64,000 nucleotides of DNA, from contig JAPOXG010000010.1 of NCBI GenBank assembly GCA_026707225.1, forward strand, positions 186,001 through 250,000, given 5' to 3'. Shown piece by piece: positions 55,480 to 64,000 of the stretch (positions within the stretch are counted from its first letter, which is position 1; the number at the start of each line of letters is the position of its first letter). The position numbers and the translations under genes are program-made. The DNA is from Chloroflexota bacterium (GTDB lineage: Bacteria > Chloroflexota > Anaerolineae > Aggregatilineales > Phototrophicaceae). Below the pieces are notes generated by a model. The model did not search any database. It saw nothing but the letters and a program-made list of their open reading frames with translations, and was not told where the DNA came from.

Positions 55480-56655
55480 TTAGGTTGCGGCTTCATTGCT
55501 CGGCACTTTCAATACAATGACCGTGACATTATCGCTGCCGCCGCGGTCGTTAGCGATACTCACTAATCTGTCGCAGGCTTCTTGCGGCGAGCTTGCGGCT
55601 ACGGTCACATCGCGAATCGTGTCTGGCTCAAGCAAATCCCATAGTCCGTCGGTGCAAAGCAGCACCTGCGCGCCCGGCGGCAGTGTACGGATCAACCGCT
55701 CCATCTTGAGTTTTTCGTTCTGCCCGATTGCGCGATAAAGAACGTTCTTTTGCGGATAGTATTCCGCCTCTTCCAGGGTCAATTCCTTCATTTCAACGAG
55801 CCGCTGCACCAAGGTGTGATCGGTAGTCAGTTGTTCGATTTTGTCACCGTGCGCCAAATAAGCCCGGCTGTCGCCGACATGAACCAGGTAGGCGAGATTG
55901 CCAACGATGGCGACGGCGGAGAGCGTCGTGCCGCCGCCGGGAACTCGCTTCATGACGGCTTGATTCGCCTTCTCGGACGCGTTGACCAGCGCTTCCAGTA
56001 TGGTCGGGCTGCTGCCGGCTTTGAAGTCCTTCAGCATTGGCACATAGATGCTGTCGAGCATTTCCGCCGCCAGCGTTTGTACGGCGACGCCGGAAGCGCG
56101 TTCGCCATCCAGGTGCCCGCCCATGCCATCGGCGACGATGAACAGGCCGAAGTCGGGTCTGTTATCCACGGTAATGGATTGCCATTGCATGCCGAAGCAA
56201 GCATCCTCGTTGTTATCGCGCACCATCCCGACGTCGCTGGCGATGCCGTAGGTCATGGAATGACGCTGACGCGTCAGAATTGGTTTCGGACTTGGTATGC
56301 TTTTTTCAGGCGATGCTGAGAAATCTGGCGCGGCCGCCTCATCTTCGGGGGGCGGGAGTGGCTCAATGTCCCTTTGCCGATGGGGGCGAGCCCCGGCCAG
56401 CTCCGGCTCCGGTTCAAGGTCAGCCATGTCTTCGGCGGGCGCGGGCTCAATTCCTGGCGCTTCGGCGTCGGGCGCGGTCGCCTGAATAGACGGCTCGTGC
56501 TCGCTTTCTACTTCCGGCTGAATGGGCGGCTCTTCCCGCATCGGCATTGTGACGCGCTGCGTCCGACTCGGCGTGACATGCGATGACCGCCGCGATGAAT
56601 TGCCGCGCGTCGAATCTTGGGGTGACTTGCCGAATAGCCGTCGGAGGAAGTCCAT
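55480..56655 (-). CDS. PP2C-family Ser/Thr protein phosphatase with Pro-rich N-terminus
   Basis: A 391-residue protein. Residues 1-125 are low complexity (Ser/Arg, then Glu/Pro-rich), perhaps a linker or interaction region. Residues 130-385 are a PP2C domain: GIASDVGMVRDNNEDAC, metal-binding FIVADGMGGHLDGERAS, TLSAVAIVGNLAYLVHVGDSRAYL (in part), LLCTDGLWDLL and GGSDNVTVIVLKV. All metal-binding aspartates are visible. It presumably removes phosphate from Ser/Thr kinase targets. It precedes the response regulator, with a strong upstream promoter. ATG 56655 is chosen over a TTG further up. Confidence 0.9.
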   Translation of the reverse strand: MDFLRRLFGKSPQDSTRGNSSRRSSHVTPSRTQRVTMPMREEPPIQPEVESEHEPSIQATAPDAEAPGIEPAPAEDMADLEPEPELAGARPHRQRDIEPLPPPEDEAAAPDFSASPEKSIPSPKPILTRQRHSMTYGIASDVGMVRDNNEDACFGMQWQSITVDNRPDFGLFIVADGMGGHLDGERASGVAVQTLAAEMLDSIYVPMLKDFKAGSSPTILEALVNASEKANQAVMKRVPGGGTTLSAVAIVGNLAYLVHVGDSRAYLAHGDKIEQLTTDHTLVQRLVEMKELTLEEAEYYPQKNVLYRAIGQNEKLKMERLIRTLPPGAQVLLCTDGLWDLLEPDTIRDVTVAASSPQEACDRLVSIANDRGGSDNVTVIVLKVPSNEAAT

Positions 56656-56776
56656 CACGAATGCCCGAGAGAAGTTAGGGAAGATACGCGGTACCGCACC
56701 GCCCGTTGCCGGTCCTGACAAGTATTGGCCAATGAGTCACGTATGTTTACGCCCTTAGGGAAAGACAACTTGCACA

Positions 56777-56805
56777 ATTATATTTTAGCAATGACAATGA
56801 CGCAA
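56777..56805 (-). promoter_or_regulatory. Promoter of the PP2C-response regulator unit
   Basis: Read leftward, TTGCGT (56805-56800) and a perfect TATAAT (56782-56777) are 17 bases apart. Transcription would begin near 56770, with a leader of about 115 bases before the PP2C start at 56655. Confidence 0.55.
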
Positions 56806-56831
56806 TCATTGGCTTTTGGCGGGTAGATGTC

Positions 56832-58022
56832 GTGCCGCACAGCGACTCCAGACTCTCCATCTATATCCATATCCCCTTCTGCGCCGTCCGATGCGGCTAC
56901 TGCGCATTCAATACCTATACCGATTTGGAGCACCTGATTCCGGACTACGTCGACGCGCTCTGCAGCGAGCTGACTTTCGCCGCGATCAAGGTCCGAGACC
57001 AGCCTGTCCACACCGTTTACTTCGGAGGTGGTACACCATCGCTGCTGTCCCCGCGTCATTTCGAACAGATCCTAAGCCAGGTCAGCGGGCGCTTCCGCAT
57101 AGACGACGATGCGGAATTGTCGCTGGAGGCGAATCCGGACGATTTGAGCGAAGGCTATCTGCGCGACTTGCATGGCTTGGGATTTAATCGATTGAGCATC
57201 GGCATGCAATCCGCCAATGCGGCGATTCTGCAAATGTTTGATCGGCGGCACGATCTTGCATCGGTGGACGCTGCCGTAAGCTGCGCCAGGCGCGCGCGCT
57301 TCGACAATATCAATCTCGACGTCATCTTTGCTTCGCCCGGAGAGACGTTGGCGGACTGGAAAGCGACGGTGCGGGCGCTGCTGCGCTTCGCGCCGGATCA
57401 CATTTCGATGTACGGCTTGGAGTTGAAAGGCGGCACGCGCTTGCGCCAGCAGGTTGACGCCGGTGAATTGCCGCCACCGGACGATGATGTATTCGCTGAC
57501 ATGTATGAGTATGCGTCGGCGGCGCTGGCGACAGCCGGCTACGATCAATACGAGATTAGCAATTGGCGCCGGCCCGGGAAAGAGTGCCGCCACAATCTGC
57601 AATACTGGCGCAACCTGGAGTACGTCGGCGTCGGCGCGGGCGCGCACGGATTCTATGGCGGCTGCCGCTACTCAACGATTGCGTCGCCGCAGCGATATGT
57701 CGCGGCTTTGAGCGAAGGCGCCTCGGGCGATAATCTCTCGTCGCCAACACCGGCGGTGGCGAAGAGCGTCCGAGTGACGGAGGCGGACGATATGTACGAA
57801 ACGATCATGATGGGTTTGCGACTCACGCAAGAGGGCATCAATCGCGAGAACTTCAGGCGGCGCTTCGGCCGCGATCTAGTTGAAACCTTCTGCGACTCCA
57901 CGCAGAAGCTGACGGCGGCTGGCCTTTTGATCGCTACAAAGGACAATGTTCGACTAAGCGAGTCCGGACGGCTGCTTAGCAATCTGGTGATTCGAGAGTT
58001 CGTCGACCAAATCAAGCTATGA
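56832..58022 (+). CDS. hemW: HemW-like radical SAM protein (coproporphyrinogen III oxidase-related)
   Basis: A 396-residue radical SAM protein. C17, C21 and C24 form CxxxCxYC (FCAVRCGYCAFNTY); the usual HemW pattern is CxxxCxYCDF, here with Ala after Cys24. VYFGGGTPSLLS and EANPDD continue the SAM region, and a C-terminal HemN-like domain contains ADDMYETIMMGLRL. HemW is a haem chaperone rather than an oxidase in several bacteria. Translation starts at GTG 56832. It overlaps fni by 11 bases at the 3' end. Confidence 0.9.
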   Translation: MPHSDSRLSIYIHIPFCAVRCGYCAFNTYTDLEHLIPDYVDALCSELTFAAIKVRDQPVHTVYFGGGTPSLLSPRHFEQILSQVSGRFRIDDDAELSLEANPDDLSEGYLRDLHGLGFNRLSIGMQSANAAILQMFDRRHDLASVDAAVSCARRARFDNINLDVIFASPGETLADWKATVRALLRFAPDHISMYGLELKGGTRLRQQVDAGELPPPDDDVFADMYEYASAALATAGYDQYEISNWRRPGKECRHNLQYWRNLEYVGVGAGAHGFYGGCRYSTIASPQRYVAALSEGASGDNLSSPTPAVAKSVRVTEADDMYETIMMGLRLTQEGINRENFRRRFGRDLVETFCDSTQKLTAAGLLIATKDNVRLSESGRLLSNLVIREFVDQIKL

Positions 58023-59055
58023 CATGCAGCTCCGCTTGCTTCAGCGCGGCGATGTCGCCGGAGGCGGTGCAGAGCATCGCGATGCGCAGTTGCGCGGCCA
58101 GCTCTTGTATCAAATCATCGACCGCCGGGAAAGAATCGCTAGCTGCGCGCAAAAAGGGGCTGGCCAAGCCGGCGATATCCGCGCCGAGAGCGAGACTCTT
58201 GGCGATGTCGATTCCATCACGCAAGCCGCCACTCGCGATGATTGGCAGGTCGGGCGCGCTACGCCGGGCGAACTTGATGGCCTCCGCAGTTGGTATGCCC
58301 CAATCGGCGAAGCTGCGCGCGACCCTGGCGTGAAAAGCGCTTGGCGCCCGGTGGTATTCCACTTCGCTCCAGGAGGTGCCGCCGGAGCCGGCCACATCAA
58401 TGGCGGAGACGCCAGCGTTGACAAGCTCGCGCACAGCTGATTCGGAAAACCCCCAGCCAACTTCTTTCGCAACAACCGGTACGCTAACTTTGGCGCAAAT
58501 GGACTCCACTTTGCGCAGCAAGCCCGAGAAATCAATATCGCCTTCTGGCTGAACCGCTTCCTGCAGGACATTGAAGTGGAGGATCAGCGCATCGGCGCCG
58601 ACCATGTCTACCGCCTCTTGACACTGTTCCAGTCCATAGCCGTAATTCAACTGCACCGCGCCTACATTGGCGAGCAGCAGAATATCCGGCGCGACATCGC
58701 GGATACAATAGCTGCTCGCAAGCGCGCGGTCTTCAAGAGCGGCTCGCTGCGATCCCAATCCCATGGCGATCCGGTGCTTTTGCGCGCCACGTGCGAGGTT
58801 GCCATTGATGTCCTGGGCGATTTTAGTACCGCCTGTCATGGATGAAATCAAGATTGGGGACCTTAAAGTCTTGCCGAAGAGACTCGCGGTTGTGTCGACA
58901 TCTTCTAGGCTAAGCTCGGGCAGCGCCTGATGCAGAAAGCGATACCGCTCCAGACCGGTTCTCAGCTGCGGAAACTGCACATCGCTGTCCAGGTTGATGC
59001 GAATGTGGTCGACCTTGCGGCTTTCTGTGGCTGTCTGTTCCGTCACTTTTGACAT
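58012..59055 (-). CDS. fni: Isopentenyl-diphosphate delta-isomerase type 2
   Basis: FMN-dependent isomerisation of IPP and DMAPP. The 347-residue protein has RKVDHIRINL, the flavin/phosphate segment ISSMTGG, SQRAAL, HFNVLQEAVQPEGD, VKEVGWGFS and SGGLRDGIDIAKSLALGA, all hallmarks of type 2. It stands between hemW (convergent overlap) and acpP (divergent). Confidence 0.94.
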   Translation of the reverse strand: MSKVTEQTATESRKVDHIRINLDSDVQFPQLRTGLERYRFLHQALPELSLEDVDTTASLFGKTLRSPILISSMTGGTKIAQDINGNLARGAQKHRIAMGLGSQRAALEDRALASSYCIRDVAPDILLLANVGAVQLNYGYGLEQCQEAVDMVGADALILHFNVLQEAVQPEGDIDFSGLLRKVESICAKVSVPVVAKEVGWGFSESAVRELVNAGVSAIDVAGSGGTSWSEVEYHRAPSAFHARVARSFADWGIPTAEAIKFARRSAPDLPIIASGGLRDGIDIAKSLALGADIAGLASPFLRAASDSFPAVDDLIQELAAQLRIAMLCTASGDIAALKQAELHVIA

Positions 59056-59236
59056 GCGCTGGTGTTCCTTATTTCAGAGCGCGGCGGCAGAAGTTTCGTC
59101 GCAATATCGTACTGATGTTGCGGCGGAGTGTCAATCATTTTGCTTCCGGCGAATCGTCTAGCAAGGCCTGTCAAAATCGGTATAATGAGATGTCTTGAAT
59201 TAACGGGTCATTTTCCATTCGGGAGGTAGAGCAGAC

Positions 59237-59473
59237 ATGGCATCGATTGAGGAACGGGTGAAGGGCATCGTGGTCGAACTCTTGGGCGTCGAAGACGAGC
59301 GTGTCGTGGAAGGCGCCAGCTTTCGCGAAGATCTTGAGGCGGACTCGCTCGACCTGGTTGAACTGATCATGGCGTTTGAAGAAGAGTTCGGCGGCGAAAT
59401 AAGCGATGAAGACGCGCAGCGCATCGAGACCGTCGGTCAAGCCGTCGAGTATATCAAGTCCAATATGGAATGA
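59237..59473 (+). CDS. acpP: Acyl carrier protein
   Basis: A 78-residue, very acidic protein with the phosphopantetheine serine Ser37 in [19 protein letters not shown], the canonical ACP helix II motif. No fatty-acid synthesis genes are adjacent. A strong GGGAGG Shine-Dalgarno sequence precedes the ATG, a perfect TATAAT lies 51 bases upstream (59181-59186), and a terminator follows, so it is a stand-alone transcription unit. Confidence 0.96.
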   Translation: MASIEERVKGIVVELLGVEDERVVEGASFREDLEADSLDLVELIMAFEEEFGGEISDEDAQRIETVGQAVEYIKSNME

Positions 59474-59506
59474 TTTATCTCGCATAGCCAACTTGTGTTG
59501 ATGATG

Positions 59507-59529
59507 AGGTAGCATTCGCTGCCTTTTTC
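59507..59529 (+). terminator. Rho-independent terminator of acpP
   Basis: AGGTAGC-ATTC-GCTGCCT forms a seven-base-pair stem (one G-U pair) followed by TTTTTC. It lies 34 bases past the acpP stop. Confidence 0.8.
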
Positions 59530-59653
59530 GTTTCTGGCAGCCCTGCGCGCCGGAAGCAGGGTTGGCGCTTGCGCGGCAAAATCAGAACCGGTGCCAGGCC
59601 GTTGCCAATAGAGGCGGCGCGGGAGGCGCATGTCGCGCCAGCGAGGCGAACGA

Positions 59654-60006
59654 ATGAATAGTGTATTTTTCATAAAGTGCTTTGAATACACTGCTGAGAT
59701 TATCAGTCAGCAAGTGTCGGCGTTCACCCCGAATGAGAGTTTGGTCCAACCTTATGGAGGAAGCCACAGCATCAATTGGCTGCTGGGCCATATTCTCTCT
59801 TCGCGCTCATTTCCGCTGAAGCTGCTCGGCGAAGCTCAAGTTTGGGCGGAACGTCCTCGGAGTGCTTGGGCGAGCCCTCTGGTTACGCTGGCAACACCGT
59901 GCTCGACTGCCTGCTCTACTTTCATTTTCATGAAACCTATCACGTCGGGCAGATGACCGTGATCGCCGAATTGCTGGGGAAGCCAGCGAAATACTTGCGT
60001 TCATAG
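59654..60006 (+). pseudogene. Broken DinB-family protein (frameshift, internal loss)
   Basis: The first frame (from 59654) reads MNSVFFIKCFEYTAEII, then SINWLLGHILSSRSFPLKLLGEAQVW, a DinB/DUF664-like N-terminal half. After about 59850 the sensible continuation is in another frame (ending at 60006): LLYFHFHETYHVGQMTVIAELLGKPAKYL, with the conserved metal-site HVGQ and HxxxH. Total length would be only about 118 residues instead of the usual 150-170. So about 40 residues appear lost, along with one or two bases of frame. It overlaps the convergent membrane-protein gene at 60001 by six bases. Confidence 0.65.
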
Positions 60007-60627
60007 TCGAGTCGAGCGCGAGCTCAATATCTCGCGGAGCGCGCTTGCGATCAGGCCGGCATAACTCAAGCCCACGACCCAGATCCCGGCGCCGGCAATG
60101 GCATCGAGTTCAAACGCGCCGTATAGCCCCAGCGCCATTGACAGTCCGAAAGCGCTGGTCGCTAGCCCCGCGGCGGCGATGAACAGGACCGCCATTAGGG
60201 ACAGTCTCCGAGACTTCCGATGAATCAGGCACCATCCCCCGATCAGGCTTAAAGCCGCCAGGCCGAATTGTTGTCGATAATTCAAGTTGTTGATATCGTA
60301 GACAAACTCGAATGGCGGCATTTGCGCGGCCGCGAGCAGGCAAATCGCAGCGGCTGACATTGCCATCCGCCGGCGCCCGACCGCGGCGCTACCCAGCAGC
60401 AAAGACAGCACCAGCGGCTGCAAACGAAGCAGCAGCGGCGCCAATAGCGGCGGCGAGGTGGCGCGCTGTGTGGGAACGAGGCTCGCCCATTCCGCCAGAT
60501 CATGCCCGTTGAGCGTCATAGACCCGCTGGGAACGACAATCCATGGCAGCGCGTAGCCGCATAAAGCCAGGACAATGAGAGCGAACATTGTTAAGCGGAA
60601 ACTGTCGGATGCGATTTGCCTTCTCAT
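60001..60627 (-). CDS. Polytopic membrane protein of unknown function
   Basis: A 208-residue protein with about five or six membrane helices (FRLTMFALIVLALCGYALPW, LLLRLQPLVLSLLLGSAAVG, LSLIGGWCLIHR, LMAVLFIAAAGLATSAFGL, IWVVGLSYAGLIASAL). No family recognised. It is the last gene in the polysaccharide operon and starts 60 bases past the glycosyltransferase stop. The ATG at 60627 is preceded by AAGGA. Possibly an envelope-glycan accessory protein, by context only. Confidence 0.6.
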   Translation of the reverse strand: MRRQIASDSFRLTMFALIVLALCGYALPWIVVPSGSMTLNGHDLAEWASLVPTQRATSPPLLAPLLLRLQPLVLSLLLGSAAVGRRRMAMSAAAICLLAAAQMPPFEFVYDINNLNYRQQFGLAALSLIGGWCLIHRKSRRLSLMAVLFIAAAGLATSAFGLSMALGLYGAFELDAIAGAGIWVVGLSYAGLIASALREILSSRSTRL

Positions 60628-60686
60628 CAACCCCGTTCCTTCAAGCAAATGATCGTAATGAATTTCCAGGCGCCATGGCAAAACCT

Positions 60687-61826
60687 TCAATGGTCCAGCA
60701 GTTCATCATATATCGACTTGAGCTGCCTGGCCGCGCGCTCCCAGGAAAATTTTTCCGCCTGCTGATAACCGGCCTTGATCAGTCGCATTCGGGTCGCGGC
60801 CTCCGTCTCTAGCCTGAGGATTGCATCATGAATGGCGCCGCTATCGCGCGGATTGACCAGCAGAGCAGCGCTGCCGCCCACTTCGGGCAGCGAAGACAAA
60901 TTGCTGGTAATCACCGGTGTGCCGCAAGCCATCGCTTCCAGTACTGGCAGCCCAAAGCCTTCATAGAGCGACGCCATCGCCAGCATGCGCGCGCCGCTGT
61001 ACAGCGCCGGCAGATCAGCATCGTCAGCCAATCCAAGCAAGTGTACATAGTCGCTCATGCCGCTGCGCTCAATTGTCGCCCCCAGTTCATCTTCGAGCCA
61101 GCCGCTTCCGCCGGCGATGACATAATGGAGATCATGCCCCGCTTGGCGGAGAGCGGAAAGCGCTTCTACCACCCGGCTGTAATTCTTGCGCGGCTGCACG
61201 GTGCCGACGGAAAGGATATAGCTGATATTCGCCAAGCCATACTTGCGCCGTATTCTCTGAAGCACGTCGGCTTCATCGACGCGCCGGAATCGGGGATTGA
61301 CGCCGCTGTACAGAACCGTGATCTTTTTTGCGGGCGCGTCGTAAAGCTCGGTGAGGTCAGCCTTGGTCGCTTCAGAATCGGCCAAAATATGATCCGCCGC
61401 CTCGACCGATGGCGGAACAACTGCATCCAGATAAGCTTTGAGCGGCGGGCTGGCCGCGCTCGGCACGCGCACGAAAGACAAGTCATGCACGGTTAACAAG
61501 GTACGTGTGCCGCTGCGGGTCGGCGGCAGTACAAAATCGGTCGCGTGATACAAATCTATGGGACCGGTAATCGTCTCGATTGGAAGCGGAATGCCGGCTC
61601 GGCGCCAAAGCCGAGCGAGCCATTTGCTGCTGACGCGGGTCGATCTCCAGCTGAAGTTCTCGCCGGGCAATTCTGGCAATTCTGTCAATTTCGAGCCAGC
61701 CGCGAAAAGGTGATAGGCGTTGGACCTGTCGATCGAAGCCAAGGCGCCGGTAAGTTCGCGCGCGTATCGCCCGATGCCGCCGGTCTGTTTGAGCGCGGGT
61801 GTATAATCCAGTGCGATCCGGTGCAC
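60687..61826 (-). CDS. GT4-type glycosyltransferase
   Basis: A 379-residue family 4 glycosyltransferase (GT-B fold). The acceptor domain begins [27 protein letters not shown]; the donor domain has [34 protein letters not shown] and the nucleotide-sugar [18 protein letters not shown] motif. It uses a GTG start one base after the GtrA stop. Part of the surface polysaccharide operon; acceptor and sugar unknown. Confidence 0.93.
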   Translation of the reverse strand: MHRIALDYTPALKQTGGIGRYARELTGALASIDRSNAYHLFAAGSKLTELPELPGENFSWRSTRVSSKWLARLWRRAGIPLPIETITGPIDLYHATDFVLPPTRSGTRTLLTVHDLSFVRVPSAASPPLKAYLDAVVPPSVEAADHILADSEATKADLTELYDAPAKKITVLYSGVNPRFRRVDEADVLQRIRRKYGLANISYILSVGTVQPRKNYSRVVEALSALRQAGHDLHYVIAGGSGWLEDELGATIERSGMSDYVHLLGLADDADLPALYSGARMLAMASLYEGFGLPVLEAMACGTPVITSNLSSLPEVGGSAALLVNPRDSGAIHDAILRLETEAATRMRLIKAGYQQAEKFSWERAARQLKSIYDELLDH

Positions 61827-61827
61827 G

Positions 61828-62415
61828 TTATTCGACGTCGCTATAAGTCCAGAAGCGATTTGCCACGAAGTTCCAAATCATCACAATCAGCACACCGAAA
61901 ATCAAGGCAATCGTAGTGCCCAACTTGTTCTGGTCGATCAATTGCGGCGCATAGTCGGTAAACGCGCTCTTGAGAATGGTGGTTGACAGCTGCCCCAATT
62001 GCTCATAGGTACCGCTGATCCAGACGTTTCGGATGACCAGACCGATCACACTGACAATCGCGAATTGCGACAATTGGCGGCGCATCGGATAACTTCGAGA
62101 ATCTGGATAAGTCCAGACGCGGTTCCAGATGAAATTGCTGCAGACCGCCAAAATAAAGCCGATGCTGTTGGCGATGAGCACGTTCTGGTCGTTCTCCGGC
62201 GGCAGCAGCGTATTCTGCAGGGTGATTACGGCGCCAACATCAATGACAAAGCCCAAGGTTCCGACAAAGGCGAACTTGATGAATCGCTCAACTTCTTTCG
62301 CCTTGCCGCGTCCGATTTTCTGCGACAGGGCGGCAATGAGACCGTCAACCGGCGTCTTCAAGTGATGATGCGATCGGGTTGGGTCGGGCGCGTCCGGCGT
62401 CACAGCGTGGGACAT
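61828..62415 (-). CDS. GtrA-family membrane protein
   Basis: A 195-residue protein. After a 45-residue hydrophilic start, four membrane helices form the GtrA domain: FIKFAFVGTLGFVIDVGAVITL, ANSIGFILAVCSNFIWNRVWTY, a third near LSQFAIVSVIGLVI, and a last IWNFVANRFWTYSD. GtrA proteins are thought to move undecaprenyl-linked sugars across the membrane for O-antigen or glycan modification. The ATG at 62415 lies two bases after the ligase stop. Confidence 0.88.
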   Translation of the reverse strand: MSHAVTPDAPDPTRSHHHLKTPVDGLIAALSQKIGRGKAKEVERFIKFAFVGTLGFVIDVGAVITLQNTLLPPENDQNVLIANSIGFILAVCSNFIWNRVWTYPDSRSYPMRRQLSQFAIVSVIGLVIRNVWISGTYEQLGQLSTTILKSAFTDYAPQLIDQNKLGTTIALIFGVLIVMIWNFVANRFWTYSDVE

Positions 62416-62417
62416 TC

Positions 62418-63878
62418 TCAATCCAATTCAAGCGATGCGGCAACCTGACGATGGAGAATCGCCAATACAGCCAATAATACACCGATATGCAGAAACAGGT
62501 TGTTCACAAAGAGATTATCAAAGACACTATGCACGGCGATATAGGTCCAGCAGCCGAGCAAACCAACGGCAACGGCGCGCCCTGTTCGGTCCGGGTGCTT
62601 GAGTGTTTTCCAATTCACCCGGAAGATTGAAATCCAGAAGGCGATATAAGCGGCCAGACCCACGACGCCGGTTTCGGCAAGGAAGTTCAAATACTGATTA
62701 TGCGCATGACCCAAGGGCGCTTCCCAGTTTATCAAGTGGTAGTCAGCGTATCGAAGGGCGTAGCTGCCCAATCCGACGCCGAATAGCGGGTGGTCTTGCG
62801 CCATGCCGATGGCGGCCTGCCAGTGCGCCAGCCGCTCTATGACAGCGAAATTCGTCGGCGTAAAGTTAGCGCCGCGCACATCACTGAATGAAAATAGATC
62901 GGTCGCCGCGGTTGTGATACGGGAGACAACCGAGCGCGGCAGCAAACCGGCCGACCACAGGGCGAAGAATAGCGCCGCCAAAGCCAGCGCCAGGGATATG
63001 CCCATTAGCAGGCGTCTGGGCAAGGCGACGAGCATGACGACCAGCGATACGGCAAAGCCCAGCCAGGCGCCCCGGCTCCAGGATGCGAAGAGCGCGGCGG
63101 CGACGATGCCCGCTGCCGACGCCATCGCCGCCAACAAAAGGAGGCGCGCTGGATTGACCCGGCGGCCGGCGCGCAGGTCATGCATGATCTGATACGACTG
63201 AATGGCGGCGCACATCAGGGCGAGCGGAAGAGCGATCCCCATGAACCCTCCAAAAGGATTCGGTTGGCCGAAGGTGCCAAAGGCGCGGAAAAACCGTCCC
63301 AAGATGAGCAGGTGATCGGCGCCGCTCCCGCCGAAGAAAATGTAGAGGCCCACAACCGCATTGGCCACGGCGCTCAAGAGAACGGCAAACACCAGCCAGC
63401 GCCAGTCGAAGCGGGCGCTCTGCGACAGATGCCAAATCATGATGGCGATCACCAGCCACTTCAGCCATTCAGTAAGCCAGTTGCCGGTCGCATCGCTGGT
63501 CCATACGCCTACGGCGAATACGAGGCAGAGCGAAGCGGCCGATAGCAGCACCGGCTCGCGGCTGACCCCTGGCGGCGGCCGGCGTTTCATCACGCCGTGA
63601 ACTAGCCAAATTCCCAGGTAAAGGACCAGCAATATCTGTCCAATGTCAAGCGGCAGATGAATGCCCGACTCGGTCGCGATGAGCGCGCGCAGCGGCGCGA
63701 GCGCCAAAAGCAGGACCAACATGGCGAGGGGCGTAACAGGAATCAGCAGCAGGCACAGGCTGACGGAGACTATGAGCGCTAAACTCGGCAGCGGCAATAT
63801 CGCGCTTGCGACTGCGCCTATGATAGCCGCAGAGACACAGAACCAATTGATGCGGCTTTTGGATTGCGCCAAGATCAT
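62418..63878 (-). CDS. O-antigen ligase-like membrane protein (Wzy/WaaL superfamily)
   Basis: A 486-residue protein with about twelve membrane segments and the O-antigen ligase domain (about 205-400). Its periplasmic loop contains FGTFGQPNPFGGFMGIALPLAL and a later DHPLFGVGLGSYALRY and LGHAHNQYLNFLAETG, both typical of the family. It may polymerise or ligate glycan. The ATG at 63878 follows the upstream SDR stop by one base (TGAAATG); a longer start at 63935 would lie inside that gene. Confidence 0.88.
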   Translation of the reverse strand: MILAQSKSRINWFCVSAAIIGAVASAILPLPSLALIVSVSLCLLLIPVTPLAMLVLLLALAPLRALIATESGIHLPLDIGQILLVLYLGIWLVHGVMKRRPPPGVSREPVLLSAASLCLVFAVGVWTSDATGNWLTEWLKWLVIAIMIWHLSQSARFDWRWLVFAVLLSAVANAVVGLYIFFGGSGADHLLILGRFFRAFGTFGQPNPFGGFMGIALPLALMCAAIQSYQIMHDLRAGRRVNPARLLLLAAMASAAGIVAAALFASWSRGAWLGFAVSLVVMLVALPRRLLMGISLALALAALFFALWSAGLLPRSVVSRITTAATDLFSFSDVRGANFTPTNFAVIERLAHWQAAIGMAQDHPLFGVGLGSYALRYADYHLINWEAPLGHAHNQYLNFLAETGVVGLAAYIAFWISIFRVNWKTLKHPDRTGRAVAVGLLGCWTYIAVHSVFDNLFVNNLFLHIGVLLAVLAILHRQVAASLELD

Positions 63879-63879
63879 T

Positions 63880-64000
63880 TCAGCTGGCCGGGGACAGGAC
63901 GGATCGAAAATACTCCAGCGTCCATTCGAGGCCATGTTCCAGTTCGACTCTTGGTCGCCAATTCAAGACTTTGCGCGCGCGGGAGGTATCGGGTCGGCGC
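63880..64000 (-). CDS. C-terminus of an SDR-family NAD-dependent epimerase/dehydratase (partial)
   Basis: The frame enters from the right edge and ends at the TGA 63882-63880. The 39 visible residues, beginning RRPDTSRARKVLNWRPRVEL and ending EYFRSVLSPAS, match the C-terminal signature of extended SDR sugar-nucleotide enzymes (RRPD-x-S-x-A-x-x-LGW-x-P, typical of UDP-glucuronate decarboxylases and 4,6-dehydratases). Its stop is one base from the ligase start, so it is the first visible gene of the glycan operon. Confidence 0.8.
   Translation of the reverse strand, partial: RRPDTSRARKVLNWRPRVELEHGLEWTLEYFRSVLSPAS

Overview
This window reads as a chromosomal core-gene segment of a moderately GC-rich bacterium. 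No rRNA, tRNA, CRISPR array, insertion sequence or prophage is visible. The best guess at origin is a Chloroflexota (Anaerolineae-like) lineage. Reasons: a DinG helicase carrying an N-terminal exonuclease domain, ThyX-type thymidylate synthesis, a type 2 IPP isomerase, an archaeal-type aspartate-semialdehyde dehydrogenase, several LysM envelope proteins with Thr/Pro-rich linkers, a MoxR/DUF58 pair and many small uncharacterised membrane proteins. This is inference from gene content; no phylogenetic marker could be searched.

Layout. 1-2314: dinG, running off the left edge. 2.4-7.6 kb: an orphan double periplasmic-binding protein, a truncated haemoglobin, and the leftward yebC-ruvC-ruvA-thyX operon. 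7.6-12.6 kb: two small membrane proteins, then eno-pyk. 12.7-18.2 kb: cysteine desulfurase-mnmA (tRNA 2-thiolation), facing a leftward five-gene operon: a ParB-fold protein resembling free-serine kinases, an ACT protein, an unknown, a membrane-anchored JAMM protease and a prepilin peptidase. 18.2-24.6 kb: a Nudix hydrolase, small membrane proteins, a histidine-rich polytopic protein and two LysM envelope proteins. 25-31.3 kb: sucCD, tdk, the rplU-rpmA-rpmE operon and ruvB-queA. 31.4-37.8 kb: upp, a WecA/MraY-type transferase, and the leftward glycolytic run gapA-pgk-tpiA.

38-45.5 kb: a Tat-exported deacetylase, a DUF1461 protein, a membrane-fused spermidine-synthase-like protein, a GNAT, a monomeric sarcosine oxidase family enzyme and moxR-DUF58. 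45.7-54.7 kb: a roadblock protein, pyrG, a degenerate adenosine-deaminase homologue, Hsp20, pheA-asd, an L,D-transpeptidase, a polyphosphate glucokinase and a flavin reductase. 54.7-60 kb: a PP2C phosphatase with a PhoB-type response regulator, hemW, fni, acpP and a broken DinB-family gene. 60-64 kb: a leftward polysaccharide operon (SDR epimerase, O-antigen ligase, GtrA, glycosyltransferase, membrane protein) entering from the right edge.

Most notable: a bL31 ribosomal protein fused to an RNA polymerase alpha-CTD-like domain; an ADA-family protein that has lost nearly all zinc and catalytic residues; and the serine-kinase-like/ACT/JAMM operon next to sulfur-transfer genes. I found no defence island or complete new multi-gene system. 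Many start codons were reassigned from Shine-Dalgarno and promoter evidence.
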